Positions 5,613 to 5,616 of a DNA stretch of 5,616 nt are shown here, in pieces (within the stretch, counting starts at the first letter, position 1; the number at the start of each line of letters is the position of its first letter). This DNA is from JBAXSK01 sp044358815 (GTDB lineage Bacteria > Cyanobacteriota > Cyanobacteriia > Pseudanabaenales > Pseudanabaenaceae). Below the pieces are notes generated by a model. The model was not told the origin of the DNA. It saw nothing but the letters and a program-made list of their open reading frames with translations, and made no database searches. Position numbers and translations under genes: made by a program. The stretch lies in the NCBI GenBank assembly GCA_044358815.1, contig JBIKNH010000246.1, positions 1-5,616 on the forward strand, in the 5' to 3' direction.

Positions 5613-5616
5613 ATAC

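Noticed and set aside
1..5616. HIP1 octamer (GCGATCGC) as a cyanobacterial marker
   Set aside because: No copy was seen by eye. Some cyanobacterial lineages lack HIP1, so its absence over 5.6 kb neither supports nor excludes the assignment.

Overview
The window holds five genes, all on the minus strand, so transcription runs from high to low coordinates. I infer a cyanobacterium. The Der GTPase has the cyanobacterial-style first G4 motif (NKCE) and start (MPLPIVAIIGRPNVGKST). The gene at the high-coordinate end belongs to the 'lipid-A-disaccharide synthase-related' family, which I know mainly from cyanobacteria. Ribosome-binding sites are mostly weak or absent, as is common in that phylum. 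I cannot name the genus.

Layout in transcription order: (1) 5598-4237, a glycosyltransferase-like protein related to LpxB/MurG; (2) after an 86-bp gap, 4150-3896, a complete 84-residue SemiSWEET sugar transporter subunit; (3) after 125 bp, 3770-2364, an FAD-dependent amine oxidase family protein with a twin-arginine export signal; (4) after 190 bp, 2173-827, the ribosome-assembly GTPase Der; (5) after 176 bp, 650 to the window edge, the first 216 codons of the excision-repair helicase UvrB, whose 3' end lies outside the window.

The gaps of 86-190 bp suggest several separate transcripts rather than one tight operon. The genes do not form an obvious shared pathway: envelope glycosylation (inferred), sugar movement, periplasmic amine oxidation, ribosome maturation and DNA repair. 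No gap reaches 300 bp. I see no tRNA, rRNA, CRISPR array, insertion sequence, or defence or biosynthetic cluster.

Most genes are ordinary core or conserved genes, and I do not see strong evidence for an undescribed system. The best leads are small. Three perfect 7-bp inverted repeats are packed into 74 bp just upstream of der. A perfect 12-bp tandem duplication doubles the FLK core of the amine oxidase export signal. Two unrelated direct-repeat pairs, both with a 13-bp period, lie between der and uvrB.
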